From NCBI GenBank assembly GCA_903772945.1, contig CAICTM010000269.1, positions 1-64,000 on the forward strand: DNA of 64,000 bases. Direction: 5' to 3'. This DNA is from Seminavis robusta. Its lineage: Eukaryota > Bacillariophyta > Bacillariophyceae > Naviculales > Naviculaceae. Numbering within the stretch: the stretch's first letter is position 1; every line of letters starts with the position of its first letter. Of the stretch, positions 42,507-54,551 are shown piece by piece. A program made the position numbers and the translations under genes. Below the pieces are notes generated by a model. That model had not been told where the DNA came from and ran no database searches. It saw only the letters and a program-made list of their open reading frames with translations.

Positions 42507-44753
42507 ATGATGTTTGCAGTGGGTAGAACGCTTGACGGCAGCTTTGAGGAGGGACTTGTCCAACTTCCTCTGTTCTTGGGCCATGCCAATGAATCCAATG
42601 ATACCATTGACAGCGCAGGTAATGATGCCAGCACTGATACTGATACTGATACTGATACTGGTAGTTGGAACGATGAAGAGCTCGTATTGGCTCCGTTACA
42701 CCACATGCTAGTCCGCTACAGCGAACTCAATGAAAACTCAACACGATATGATCGACTTGTGGCAGCGCCTTCCGATGGAGCCATGCAGATCATGTGGATG
42801 GGATGGACTGTCATCACTGCCATCTGCAGCCTCATTATACTCGTCATATTTGCTGGTCTATTGTCATCCAAAGCAAGAAACAAACCATTCAACGTATACC
42901 TGCTCTTCCTTATGCTTCCAGATATCATACTCAGTGCACTCTGCTGTGTCACTTGTCTACAAAACTACATACTAAAACACTTCTCCTCCTTGCCCATGTG
43001 CCACTTCCAAGCTTTCTACTGCATATTTGCTGTTGCATCCAACGCATGGCTAAGTGCTGTCGTATGCAAACAACTACATACCATGCTCATTTCGGCACAC
43101 CAGCCACTTCAGACGATACAAACCACCCACCACCAAACAAGTATTTTCACATGCTGCCATGGCATACCTCTTATCTGCATTTGTGGCTTCTTGGACTCTC
43201 GGGGAACTCATACTGGGAACACAAAACAGTCAATGGTGGCCACACAAGACACTACTCGTGGGAGGCGTAGAGTGCCTACCCATGGACTTTGGACTGGCAA
43301 GCACTCTCTTCTTCTACTTGGTTTTCTTCCCACTACTCATGGGCATACCGCTTCTATACACCTTGTACCTACTCTACGACATTATCCGAAACAACCGATT
43401 GCCCCCAAAGGGAAACCGTCGACATCTAACCGTCTACTTTTTCAGACTGATGCTGGTATTCGTTGTCATGTGGTACGTCGCAACTTACATGTTTGTATAC
43501 TCACATTGCATCTTGTACCGTACCGGTATGTATTGCTACTAGTATGCTTCAACTCCTCACGGAACCACTTGTTGCTTTGACCACTATTCATTGTGCCTTA
43601 ACAGGACTCCTGGACTGATATTCTTGTTTGTCTCTGGTCAATGGCTGAGTCCGTGGGTCAAGTGGGTTGGAGGCTCATGGTGAGAAATTATTGATTGATT
43701 CAATCATTCATTCAATCATCGTCATTGCAAAGACAGATAGACGATCACGAGCAACTACTAACCTAAGTGTTCTTCTTGCTTCTTCCCCACCAAAGGTGCC
43801 ATCTTCAGGGTGCTGTTTCAGCCATTGCCAGTTTGTGGAAGCCGGACATCTATGCTGCCGTCAAAGACTTTTGCACCTGCAAGGTGTGGCGAAACTGCAG
43901 ATGCTGTCGCCGGTTTTTGCCATTGCCTGCACCCGAGCTAGATTTGGAGAAACTGCAGCAGTACCGCACTACTGGTACTAAACGAAGCAATCGCACTAGC
44001 ATTGATTCATCCGGTGGTGGCAGTGGTCGCAGGTGGCGAAGACCCTCTTGGAATAGTTCCCTTTCGTGGGGGAATCTGTCCCTTTTGGGCGGCTTTGGGC
44101 GATCCACCACAACGTTTTCGCATACATGCACAAATACATGTACAGACGATCAACGAAGCTTCAACAACTTTGGTAGCTCATTGAACCTTCCGTTTGGAAA
44201 CGACGACGACGATGACAGCAGCAGCAGCAGCAGTAGCCGCAGCGGCGATTCGGCGTCTGCCCATTTGGAAGACGAATACAACGTCTCCAGCAATACGCGC
44301 ACCATCGGAAGGAACTTACAGAGTCTTGTTGGCAACGAGGATGAAGAAGGAGAAGAAGAAAAAGAGGAGGAGTTGAGCTTCAGCGACGACGCGTTTGAAG
44401 AGTTTGCCGCCAGAGAACTTGCCCCTGAGGAGGTGGAAGAGTCCATTACATGTATAATGATTGACCTTGACGACGACAGTGATGGCGATGACGACGATGA
44501 AGAAGATGTCGGTACATGTACTGATGATGCATCTGCAGCCTGTGACATAGAAATGTCGGTGTTCCAACCGGATGCTGTGGAAGACTTGGATAAAGAGGAG
44601 GAGGAGGAGGACGACGACGAATCGGCCTCCTTCATGATTGATGCTGGCAGCCGCAGCAGTCATGGTCTCCCCAACTTTTCCTGGCACGAGAATGCAGAAC
44701 GGCGCATGGCAAGTCTCGAGCGTGGCAATCGACGACACTCCATGACTTCTTAG
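42507..44753 (+). pseudogene. 7TM receptor-like protein, one frameshift
   Basis: Seven membrane segments are visible: VITAICSLIILVIFAGLL, FNVYLLFLMLPDIILSAL, FQAFYCIFAVASNAWLSAV, a fourth in HAAMAYLLSAFVASWTLG, STLFFYLVFFPLLMGIPLLY, LTVYFFRLMLVFVVMWY, and GLIFLFVSGQWLSPW, followed by GGSWCHLQGAVSAIASLWKPD. This is the pattern of GPCR-like proteins common in diatoms. Between segments 3 and 4 the frame shifts by one base: AHQ in the first frame meets HFRRYKPPTTKQV in the next, as if one C was inserted at 43104-43105. Exons proposed: 42507 to about 43514, 43605-43679, 43796-44753. The first intron needs a weak GTACCG donor; the better GTATGT donor 11 bp on breaks frame. The acidic Ser/Asp/Glu-rich tail of 280 residues stays open. 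Either a recent pseudogene or a sequencing error. Confidence 0.6.
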
Positions 44754-45968
44754 CACGCACCTTGACTTCTTGTTCGAGGAGCTAGCTATTGGTAGCTAGC
44801 TACGGCTGTCCTTCTCTGCATCGCCAACCTCACTTTCCTCGGAGCAATTTCCTGTCTAAACTGGCGTGGCGATTGACACTTCTTGTTTGAAGAGCATTCT
44901 CGGCAAAGGTGGACGCGATCACCAGCTCCAACATGCAACATCCCTAGCTAGCTTCGGAGCACTGATGTCTGGCTGCTCCGTAGCTAGATATGGCAATTGG
45001 CCACTCATTGTCACTGATAACTTGGTTGATACTAGTCTAGATTGCTGTCTGATTGTCGCTTGACCAGTATTCTGTGGAGGAGCATCTTCAGAGTGGTATC
45101 TTTCAGGGAGCCTGGCAAGCCAAAGGATGGCCCTGCTACACAGGAAGCAGCTTCTTGTTCGCCTAAGCAAGATAGGAAGCAGTCCAGCCCTGACGTCTCA
45201 ATCCACCGCCCACCTCCAACCCCACACTGGTACTTTGGTTGCAACATGCCATGAGCTCTCCTGACCCATCCAGTCATCCTCTGCCTCGCTCCCCAAGAGG
45301 GGGTCCGTATGGGAACTTCCTGTTGTTTGGTATGCTGGTCACACTGAGCCTCTATGTGGCCTACTCTTGTGGCTATCCTCTGGAGCTCTCTCCTCATTAC
45401 CACAGATACTGGGTGTCTAGCTAGCTAGATGGTTGACTTACTGTTCCCCGTCACGGCTCGCTGCTTTTTCTCAATTGAAAGGGATAGCGGTGCCACGACG
45501 AACGATCAATCACTATCTACGGTTGCTTTCTAATCGACAGTACGATGTACGTGTACCGGTATGAGCTCGGAGTATTGATCCTCCACATCATGGTCAGAAC
45601 CCTACATTATGCATACTAGCTAGTAGTTCATAGCTAGCTAGCTAGCGTGCTTTGCGTGACAACCTGACTCACGTCTTGTGTTGCGGGAGCGCTAGTACAG
45701 TACTGTACGATACGCGGGCGGTGTAAAGGGTGCTCTAATTGGGTTAGGGATACTTTTGACACAACACCATTGGCACAAAACTTGGGGCAGTCGGCTTCAC
45801 ATGTATGCATCGAACAGATCGGAACAAGTACCAGTAGTGTACATGTAGGATGAGGATCCATTACTTCTCGTCGTCCGTATCTTGTTACTAGAGCTAGTAC
45901 TACAGGTAGTACTAGTGTGTTCACCATACCGGTACATGTAATTTTGACTGGAAGCACAAAAGTGAACA
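44754..45968. other. Intergenic
   Basis: 1.2 kb, with CTAGCTAG runs (44780-44800, 45418-45428, 45620-45645) and TACCGGTA words. No supported gene. Confidence 0.4.
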
Positions 45969-48900
45969 ATGACGAGATCTGGAGGTGGCGTGTCCCCCGT
46001 AGCCTTTGCCCTGGTAAAGCTACTAATGTATTGCACAGGCACAGGCACAGGCACTGCATATAGTGCGCAGTTGTTGTTTGTGTTGTTTAGTGTTGCCGTT
46101 GCCGTTGGTGGTGTGAATGGTGACAGACGACTTCAGATTTCAGAGCATTCAGAGTGTCCAATTCCGTGTTGCAGTATGCACCTACTCCAGTGTTTCAGCG
46201 ATCCTTGCTGCAATCGAAGCGTTTTCTCGTGTTTTACCTGGACTTGTCCTGATGACAATGACAAAGGCAATGACAAAGGCAATGGCAATGACAATGAATA
46301 TGGACAGAGAAATCCTGATTTAGGGTTGTTTGGTGCTGAAAGTACCTATCTTAAGTCTGAAGCAAAGAGCACTCCTCCCTTTATTAATAGTATTAGAATT
46401 CCTGAAGGACCCTACATTGTGGCAGGAGTCAACAGCTCTGAACGAGTACTCATACCGGATACCAGCCCACCATTGCTTGCAGCAGACCCATACATGGACT
46501 TGTACAATTCAACACAATCACAATCACAATCACAAACCAATTGCCCACATGCTCAGCCTGATCTCAAGAGATGGCACGACCCAAACACATGGGGACAACT
46601 GGGCATCCCTCAGGCTGGACGATCCGTTACTATTCCTCAAAACACAAAAGTATGGATTGATCTCACCATTCCATACACTCTCAGGTTCATTACTGTGCCT
46701 TCCACATCACAACTCATCATCGGACCCAATCCACAATATGATGCACGTACAGAATATACAGATGGAACAGGAATACACATTCAAGCACACGGAATACAAG
46801 TTTTTGGACATTTGATTGTGGGGGCCCAAACTTGCCCCTCGCTAACACCCGTCACCATCACCCTTCATGGAAACAGACCCGGGCATACCGTTGTACCCCC
46901 ACCAGCCGAACACATCAAGGGAATCTCTGTCAAGGGAGGAACTCTCAGTCTACATGGAAAACGATACTACCACACATGGGCAAGGCTCGCAAAGACCGTA
47001 GAAATAGGAACCAACACAATACTTATACAGCAACCCGTAAACTGGGATACAGGAAGCAAAATCGTACTCGTCACCACCGCCATGAAAGACTCCAGAGAGT
47101 GGCATCAAAATGAAGTACTCACTGTCCACCAAGTATACAACAATCCAAATCAAATGCTGGGGGCACTAGTTATTGTCCAAGAAAACACACAATACAGACA
47201 CATTGCAAACTCGGCATATCAGGGAGAAGTGGCACTCTTGTCAAGAACAATCACTATTCAGGGAGCACCTCACGATTCCGAACCAACGGACCCTGATCCA
47301 CTCACTTGCCACAGCAATCACCACAATTGGTGGGGAAGTACTCACATGCCCTGCGCAAACAAAGAAATCACCGGATACGGGGGACATGTCATGATCTGGC
47401 ACGGTGGAAAGGCATTCGTTGACGGGGTACAACTATACAGAATGGGACAGACAAATGTCCTCGGAAGGTACCCCATGCACTTTCATTTACTTGGGGATCA
47501 TTGCTCAACTTGCTACTTCAAGAGTAGCACCATCTGGCGCAGCTTCTATCGATGCATATCCATACATGCCACAAACCAAATCACCGTACAAGAAAATGTG
47601 GCATACGATGTCACTGGATATTGCTATTATCTAGAAGATGGAGTCGAACAGAATAATACTATTGCATACAACCTGGCAGCTCATGTACACATCATTGGGG
47701 AACCTGCCTGGGGAACCGGACAAAAAATTGAACCAGTCGTCGAAAGAGACGATCTCATCTTGCCCGCCGATATCACAGCGTCTGGATTTTATATTACCAA
47801 CGTGCACAACCGAATCGTTGGCAACGCTGCAAGTGGGGTAAGTCCATGGAACAGATACATGCATGTTCAACCAAAGAAATCTATTGGATAGTATGCGATC
47901 TTTGACTGACAGTCAGTCAAATAGCAGACGTACGGGCAGGACAAGTCTCACATTTTTTGTCTTTCAAAGGGATGGGCTGGATTTGCTTTTCCAAATCTTC
48001 CGCAGGCACTGCAAACTCATCGGCAACTCAACTTTCGGCCTTCCATCGTCACATCGTTGGAAATTGATGGGAACACGGCGCATTCCACTGGGTGGTGGTG
48101 GGATCATGCCGGGGGATTCTACTTTGGAGGTGTTTTGTACTACAACAGCCAAGACAAGCTCGAATACAATGCCGGTCGAGATTGGAACTTTACGGATCAC
48201 GGCCGATGGCCTTGCAAAATCAACAGCTGCGAATTGTTGAGCGCATGTTACAAGTGCAACTATAATGATCAAGCTTGGAATCGGGTCTCAAACAGCAAAG
48301 TTTTCCTGGTTCCTGGTGTCGCATACAATTCATGGCATGGACGCATGGAAGTGGAAGGAATCGAAGCACACGACGTTGGGTTGGCTCTGGAGTCTCTCTC
48401 CAACGGATTCTGGCTGAAAGATATGTTAGCTGTTTGCCGGACTGGTGAGCCAATCGCAATGCCCCCGGGAGCATCCATGACGAGAGTTCGAGGAGATGGA
48501 TTCTTTTGGTACGATACCAATCAGGAGCACATCATAACAGACTCGACGTTCCGCAATTGTGGATACAGGAGCCTACAATACGACCAGTACGATGCCTCGC
48601 CAGACAGAGGATGCAGCAACGATCCATACAGTGGATGCAGCAGCCAGTCATCCGTATTTGGATTTCGGGTGCACTCAGATCAACACACTCCCGAAGTGAT
48701 GCAGGGAACCAAAAACATCACATTTGAAAATTGTGGACGCCGATTCTATCTTTTCAACTTCCTTGGAACGGATGCGCCCATCACAGTATCTGGCAGAGGC
48801 CAGGGATGGCTTGATGTTGATGGAAGCGCTGCCAATACAGGTTTTCCGACGTTAATTGGATCTGGATTCGGCGATGTCAAGGATTGGTGGGGAGTGGACG

Positions 48901-49850
48901 ATGAAGGTACGTTTTTATGCCTACTGTACCGTACTCCCTTGCTTCTTGGTTTTGCTGAGTGTGTGCCCCCTTCCGCTGGTGCAGTCGTGTACGATCCACA
49001 GGGTCCTCTGCGCTTTGTGCGACAACAGCGGGAACGGGGAATTGGCCATATCAGTCTCAGTTGGGCTGGGTTGATCCATGATCAGGTAGGAGACGAGCTT
49101 TGTGGTAACGGCAACGGCGCTTCATGCCCTCGAGTGGGAACTATCAGGCACATGGGACCCAAGTTCAGCCCCCATGCAGGGAACGCAGAGGCGATGGTGG
49201 TGACAGCAAATGCAGATATTGTCGGCCCTGTGGGTGGATTTGGATGGCTTCTCGAGTTGGATGAAGGGGCTCCCAAAACGCTGCGTGTGGACATTCCAGA
49301 GATCATGCCGGATACACCGCTTCTGCTAAGTATTGCCTACCCCCTTGGAACCTCAGTTAACATCACTCAGCATGCAGCTAGATGGTGTCGTGCAAACAGC
49401 GAGTTCTCATGCTCCGAGCCATTTTCCTCTGTCGACTCGGTCGCAGAAGTCCGTAATGGTCTGGGCAATACGTATCATTTGGGCAGCGATGGTTTGCTTA
49501 CTTTGAGAATCATTCAAGGTCCGCGCGACTTTGTGGGTCGTCCTGATTGGTTCCTTCCGTCGTACGACGACCCCGGACGAAATGGCGGATTCGCCTGGGC
49601 CCGGTTCGAACGCGGAGGGGTGATTTTGCCCTTGGTTCAAACTGGCCCTCACCTGCTCATCGAAGCAGACTGCGAAGTTGGGGAGACTAGAAGTGCGTAT
49701 TGTCGGGATTACCCGTCTCGATTGGACCCTGACGTGTGCCCCACAGGTTACAATCAAACTGCTTTTGATGCTTGCTGTCGCACGAGTGATGGCCGTAGCG
49801 GCACTGAGTGTGTTTATGCGTCGGGGCCATCAGAGGAGGAGGAACCGTAG
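45969..49850 (+). CDS. CEMIP/TMEM2-like G8 and beta-helix protein
   Basis: 1223 residues from three exons: 45969-47837, 47970-48906, 48985-49850 (introns GTAAGT...CAAAG and GTACGT...GTGCAG, phases 0 and 1). A signal peptide or anchor (about residues 37-56, LLFVLFSVAVAVGGVNG) is followed by a Cys-rich stretch, then a G8 domain (DPNTWGQLGIPQAGRSVTI, IPQNTKVWID) and a parallel beta-helix with GRYPMHFHLLGD, SIWRSF-like and YNLAAHVHIIG repeats, continuing in exon 2 with LEIDGNTAHSTGWWWDHAGG. This is the layout of CEMIP/TMEM2 and PKHD1L1-type extracellular proteins, the first two implicated in hyaluronan breakdown in vertebrates. Diatoms are not known to make hyaluronan, so the substrate is presumably another surface glycan. 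The second intron is 78 nt, a multiple of three and stop-free, so retention would add 26 residues. Confidence 0.8.
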
Positions 49851-50004
49851 ACGCGGCTGTGTATCAGTCACGAATGTGAATCAATCAACAGCACAAAGAC
49901 ACCACACAAAACGCAAAACACAACTAGCTAGCTAGCTAGTACAGTATGTGGCCGACAGTCGCATGAACTGAAGACTTGGTGGATTGTGTTCTGCTACCAG
50001 GTAC

Positions 50005-51252
50005 ATGAGCAGCGATAGAATGACGAGCACCGGTAGCGTTACCGGTACCGGTACAGCAGCAATGGATGCCAGTCACCCTTTGTGGGTTTCTGACTGGAAA
50101 GAAAGCAAAGGAGAGGCAACCATCCAGAGACACTGTACCGGTATCTCTACCAGTGCCAGCAGTGTACCTGTACCGGGACACGTGGAAGGAGAAGATAAAG
50201 AAGTAGATGTAGTTTTGTACTGTTCTTGGTTCTGCCCCTTTGCTCAACGAGCATGGATCGCCGTGGAAGAACTTGGGATCAACTATGAGTATGTGGAGTG
50301 CAATCCTTACAAAGTGGATCCAAGGGAACCAGGTGGATACACCAAGCAGTCCTTGTCTCTGCCTGACAAACAGAAACTCATGCCACAATTCATGAAAACT
50401 TCTCCCAGAGGACTTGTACCTGCCATAACTGACGTTCAACACAACAAGGCTGACGTTTGGGAGAGTTCTGTGGTCATGGAATACCTAGATACAACCTATG
50501 GACACAGCACCCTTTACACAAAATCACCACACATTCAGGCACTCCTTAGGATCTACGTAGATCACTGCACCGCCCGGATTCAAAAGTCTTACTACACATT
50601 CCTCATGGAAACAAACCCACAAGCACAAACAACCGCTAAAAACGAATTCTTCCATGAATGCAGAGTGCTTGCGTGTGCCATGGCCCCAACCGGTACCGGT
50701 ACCTCTGCCTCCGAGTCGTCATCCAACCTAAGCACACCTACACCTGACAAAATCCTCCAAGAGACCATGCGCGTATTGCAGAAGGATACCGGGAACAAAG
50801 GCATGCACATCCAGCGAGTCGATGTACAATCGCTCTCCCAGATATCCCAACGGGCATTCCAACAGGAAACAGGAAAAGATAACCTCATTCAACCTGGTCC
50901 CTTTTTTCTGGGACAACACTTCTCGGCAGTAGATGTCGCGTTGGCTCCCTTTTGGCAACGCATTCTGTGGGTTGGAGCACATTACAGAGACCTGAAATTG
51001 CCAAGTGATGCAGCCTTTGAACGACTCGACACTTGGTGGCAAGCCGTATCGCAGCGGCCCGGTGTGGCCAACACACTGGTGTGCAAGGAACGACTGGTTT
51101 CTTCGTACCGACAGTATGCTCACAATATCGCCACATCCGATTTCGCCAAAGGAATGCAGTCTTCCTTGCGGGGAGAATCCACGACGACGACGACGACGAC
51201 GACGACGACAACAAGGCCAAGATCGAACATCCCAAAAGAGGCAACGCACTGA
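50005..51252 (+). CDS. Omega-like glutathione S-transferase
   Basis: 415 residues, single exon; first ATG at 50005, with another at 50020. The N-terminal thioredoxin-like domain begins about residue 66 (VVLYCSWFCPFAQRAWIAVE). The CPFAQR signature with Cys in place of Tyr/Ser marks omega-type GSTs, which act as thiol transferases and dehydroascorbate reductases. VPAIT and WESSVVMEYLD supply glutathione contacts. The C-terminal helical domain (about 180-390) includes FFLGQHFSAVDVALAPFWQRI and is longer than usual because of a Ser/Thr/Gly linker, part of it encoded by ACCGGTACC words. The tail holds a poly-Thr tract from an ACG repeat (about 51180-51208). An AATAAA-like signal lies 50 bp past the stop. 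Confidence 0.83.
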   Translation: MSSDRMTSTGSVTGTGTAAMDASHPLWVSDWKESKGEATIQRHCTGISTSASSVPVPGHVEGEDKEVDVVLYCSWFCPFAQRAWIAVEELGINYEYVECNPYKVDPREPGGYTKQSLSLPDKQKLMPQFMKTSPRGLVPAITDVQHNKADVWESSVVMEYLDTTYGHSTLYTKSPHIQALLRIYVDHCTARIQKSYYTFLMETNPQAQTTAKNEFFHECRVLACAMAPTGTGTSASESSSNLSTPTPDKILQETMRVLQKDTGNKGMHIQRVDVQSLSQISQRAFQQETGKDNLIQPGPFFLGQHFSAVDVALAPFWQRILWVGAHYRDLKLPSDAAFERLDTWWQAVSQRPGVANTLVCKERLVSSYRQYAHNIATSDFAKGMQSSLRGESTTTTTTTTTTTRPRSNIPKEATH

Positions 51253-51317
51253 TTCCATTCGATTCGATTCATGTACATGTACCAATACCGGCACCAACTA
51301 TTAATAAAACAGAAGGA

Positions 51318-51341
51318 CGTATCGTATCGTATCGTATCGTA
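51318..51341 (+). repeat. CGTAT pentamer microsatellite
   Basis: Four to five copies of CGTAT just downstream of the GST stop codon. Confidence 0.75.
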
Positions 51342-51491
51342 GAATGCGTTTATTTACGTACATGTACAATATTAGAAGAACAAAGCAGGTCGTGATGAAA
51401 GGCTGAGAGCGCAAGAAGCCAAATAGCTAGTTGGGTGAAAAAGGAGAGGCATTGATGGCATAGCTCCTGGTACTGTACCGGTACTAGTAGC

Positions 51492-52532
51492 TCATAGGTG
51501 ATGTTTGAATCTCTTGAAAGATGGGGCCGTCGTGGATGTATCCGCTGGAGCATCTAGCAATCTTCCTGTAGCGTCCGAAACTGTACCGGCCTCTCTGGTA
51601 GCACCCCTCTTTCCCAGTATGGTACATGTATCAATGTGACCCTGTTCGGGAGTGTTTGCCCTACCGATACCGCCCAATGCGACGGGAAGAGGCGAAGACA
51701 AGACAAAAGGCACAGTGGTGGTCATGTGTGTGCTTGCGCCCAGCGTGCCCCTCAACAAGGCAAGCTCCTGATGCTGAAGCCACTGTAGGTGACGCTGTCT
51801 GTTATGCTGAGCTGAAAGTGCCAAAGAAACCGCAGCGACAGAGGAGGGAATCAAAGTCTGTGAAGATGACTGATTGGCAGTCTCTCCTAGAGCCATAGAA
51901 GCCAGTGCAATGTCAGCCTTCAATTTTGCAATCCTGGCTTCACGAGAGACGCATGCAGAAAGGGGCATGATTGAGGTTCCTGGAAGAGCTTGAAGTCCCA
52001 GAGGAAACTTGTGGCTTTGGGCCATGCTTGTACTGGTACTACTACTACTAGTGCTTCCACTTGTATTGACAGTGGCAGTGGCAGTGGTACCACTTGCAGA
52101 TGTGGGCTTTCTAGAAGCCTCAACCATTTGCAGAACCTTGAGGCTTTCCTTGTACTTTCGCTCCATTTCTCTGAGTTTTGCACGTTTGGCAGCGACTTGC
52201 TCTGGAGTAAGAGCGGAAGTCTTTCGCTTGTAGAGTTGCTTGCCATTGTAGAGCGTCCCTTCAAACTTCTTGCTGATCCGCTTGGGACTGCAATTCAACG
52301 CCTTGGAGAGAAAACGACGTAAACTGATATTTTCCTCGATACTCAAAGATCCCGCTTCAAACTCTTTGATCAATTCCTTGACATACTCCGACTCTTCGTG
52401 CGTCCATTTTCCACTGTGGAGCTCACCAACATCAGATGCTCCTACAACTCCAACACGCATGCTACGAGTACCCATACCCATGCTAAGGCTCGTCGTACTA
52501 GCACTACCGGGATTCCTCAAAGAAAAACTCAT
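51492..52532 (-). CDS. Diatom family protein with SGKWT...LRRFL...SPKRISKKFEG domain
   Basis: 346 residues, ATG at 52532 (codons further upstream lack ATG). The N-terminal domain (about residues 35-105) reads ELHSGKWTHEESEYVKELI, FEAGSL, SLRRFLSKALNCSPKRISK and KFEGTLYNGKQLY. I know this arrangement as a repeated family in diatom genomes; the WT-x-EE start recalls a Myb/SANT helix, so DNA binding is plausible but unproven. A Lys/Glu-rich helix (REMERKYKESLKVLQMVEAS) follows, likely a coiled coil, then Ser/Thr linkers and a C-terminal basic SFKRFKHHL. A decayed inverted paralogue lies at 59070-60250. Conserved helix and lack of stops argue this copy is functional. Confidence 0.7.
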   Translation of the reverse strand: MSFSLRNPGSASTTSLSMGMGTRSMRVGVVGASDVGELHSGKWTHEESEYVKELIKEFEAGSLSIEENISLRRFLSKALNCSPKRISKKFEGTLYNGKQLYKRKTSALTPEQVAAKRAKLREMERKYKESLKVLQMVEASRKPTSASGTTATATVNTSGSTSSSSTSTSMAQSHKFPLGLQALPGTSIMPLSACVSREARIAKLKADIALASMALGETANQSSSQTLIPSSVAAVSLALSAQHNRQRHLQWLQHQELALLRGTLGASTHMTTTVPFVLSSPLPVALGGIGRANTPEQGHIDTCTILGKRGATREAGTVSDATGRLLDAPADTSTTAPSFKRFKHHL

Positions 52533-54155
52533 ACTAGCTACCGGTAGTCTAGTAGTCACACAATACTACTAGTAATACGGTACCAAGCTCTGGAAAACTA
52601 ACCAACTCACTGCTACCGGTACCGGTAACACTCTAGCTAGCTACTAGTAGCTTGCAATTGCTTGGTTTTGTTTTGTTTTGTTTTGTTTTGTTTTGGTTGG
52701 GTTGTTGAAAAATTATATGGTTAGCCCAGCCTGTGAGATCGACTGGTGTGGAAGTGCCAGCTTGCACAGTTACACTCGATCTGGCCACCATGCACACTAC
52801 TACTAGTAGTAGTATGCATATTTCAACAGTTTTAGCTAGCTAGATCTAGTCTAGCTAGTTAAAGCGACGGCGAACTACAGTACACTGAACGCTGAACTTC
52901 CGCACCATCCAAATGGCACGCTGTGGCCTCCGTAGCTCCGTAGGTTTTCTACATCGAAATAGCTACCATAGACTCGGATGGACACCGGACTGAAGAGCTA
53001 CTGAAGACACCAGAAGAATAAGTAAGTCCCTTCCAAGCAGTAGCTTCCAAGTTCTTTTCATCACTGTGCACTTTCTCTACTCTTCTATTTCGCGCATGGA
53101 TGCTGTGTTGACCGAACTGTACAACGATACAACCATGCGAAGGCTATGAGTTGAACCTCCACAGCTTTCTTTTCCAGTGAAGGGTCCACCAAAAGACGAC
53201 TTAATCATGAGATATTGCTCCCTTGGAGTTCACTTAACAATTGTTTCACTGGTATTAATGAAAATAGCACTCGGTGAGCTCTCGGTGAAAGGCCCATCGA
53301 GTGCGTATGCAAACAATGTCATACTCGTACAAACAACTTATTACTCAATTCCTTCCCCTTCCAAGGCAGGTTCCTTTGTGACATTCGAAAAGAAGCAAAA
53401 CAAGACTTGCCGGCTCAATTGAATGTTCTGCGTACACTTCTCACTTCTCTTTTTGAAACCAAAAACCTCAACCAAAAGCCACGTCTTTCAGTCTAAGTGC
53501 CAAAGTCATTCTCCCCAACTAAAGAAACTGCGCAGCTTCCCTTCTTTTCTATGAACTTTATTTCTTGGTTCTTTTCCTGCACCAATCACATCCTGCAACA
53601 CTCACCCAACCTAATCACCTCACACAAGAGACACTAAAAGATCAAAAGATCTCTTCCATCCGGTCCACAGACATTTTGGATTCACCACTGGTTCTGGGTT
53701 CTGGCTCCCCCGAATTCCAATTATCTCTACCTACTCTGACTACTGTACAGAGTACAGAGAGTAGTCTAGTACAGTACCGGTAGCGAGCAAGCTGTGGGGG
53801 AGTACCAGGTACCATACCCAAGACTAAAATGTACCGGTACCGGAATCGAATCGACTTTTTGAACCGAATCGAATCAATCGTACCGGTACTGGGAGTGGTA
53901 GCAATGCTACTCGCGGCACAAGACGCACAAACATTGTCGCCATCTTGAAGGCAGAGAACCCTACCGTAAACACTTCTCCGCTGCCCGCTCTAGCTACTGG
54001 TAGCTCTACTAGCTAGCTGGCTGCGCTAGCTAGCTAGTAGCTAACCGGACTGAACTATAGATCAACGGTCTATGGTATCGTACAAACCAGGCCCAACATT
54101 CAAGGACAACGTCGGGTAGGAGCTCAAGGAGAACCAATGCGCGACCGGCCGCTAA
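52533..54155. other. Intergenic
   Basis: 1.6 kb. Contains a TTTTG pentamer run (52664-52695), CTAGCTAG runs (52633-52650, 54005-54040) and TACCGGTA words (53770, 53830, 53880). An 81-codon frame at 53177-53422 is not supported. Confidence 0.4.
52664..52695 (+). repeat. TTTTG pentamer microsatellite
   Basis: Six or so consecutive TTTTG units, similar in composition to the run at 8.5 kb. Confidence 0.75.
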
Positions 54156-54551
54156 CACTGGCAGCTGGAGGGCCTCCGGTGACTACCTGATGACGTCACG
54201 GCTTAACCCAAAAGTTGGTGAGTCGCGAGGAGTCGCGAGAAGTCGCGAATAGTCGTTTTGCACAGTCGCGCGACTCCACGCGGATGCCACAACGACTATT
54301 CGCGACTTCTCGCGACTCCACGCGACTCCTCGCGACTGCTCTTTGTTTTAGCTGGTTTAAGCTAGACAAAGTATCGCGACTCCACGCGACTCCACGCGAC
54401 TCCACGCGACTGTTAACGCGACTGTGCGCATCTGCACGCGACTGAGCAGTCGCGCGACTGCATGCGACTTTAATGTGGAAGCAGGCCAGTCGTGTTATTT
54501 GGCATCGGATCGCCAAAAGTCCACACACCGGAGGCCCTCCTGGCACCAGTG
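54156..54551. mobile_element. TIR element (396 bp) filled with GTCGCG repeats
   Basis: The ends CACTGG...GGAGGGCCTCCGGTG and CACCGGAGGCCCTCC...CCAGTG are inverted copies about 27 bp long with a few mismatches. Inside, AGTCGCGAGGAGTCGCGAGA-type units (54221-54256) face their complement (54291-54337), which has one extra unit, so the left half can fold into a stem of at least 36 bp; further CGCGACTCCA repeats follow to about 54470. No coding sequence. This looks like a non-autonomous DNA transposon. No target-site duplication could be fixed. Confidence 0.8.

Noticed and set aside
45634-46059. 141-codon minus-strand frame over the start of the CEMIP-like gene
   Set aside because: Shadow of the coding strand and its upstream GT-rich region.
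53177-53422. 81-codon plus-strand frame
   Set aside because: Starts at GTG, only a weak hydrophobic segment, no family recognised.
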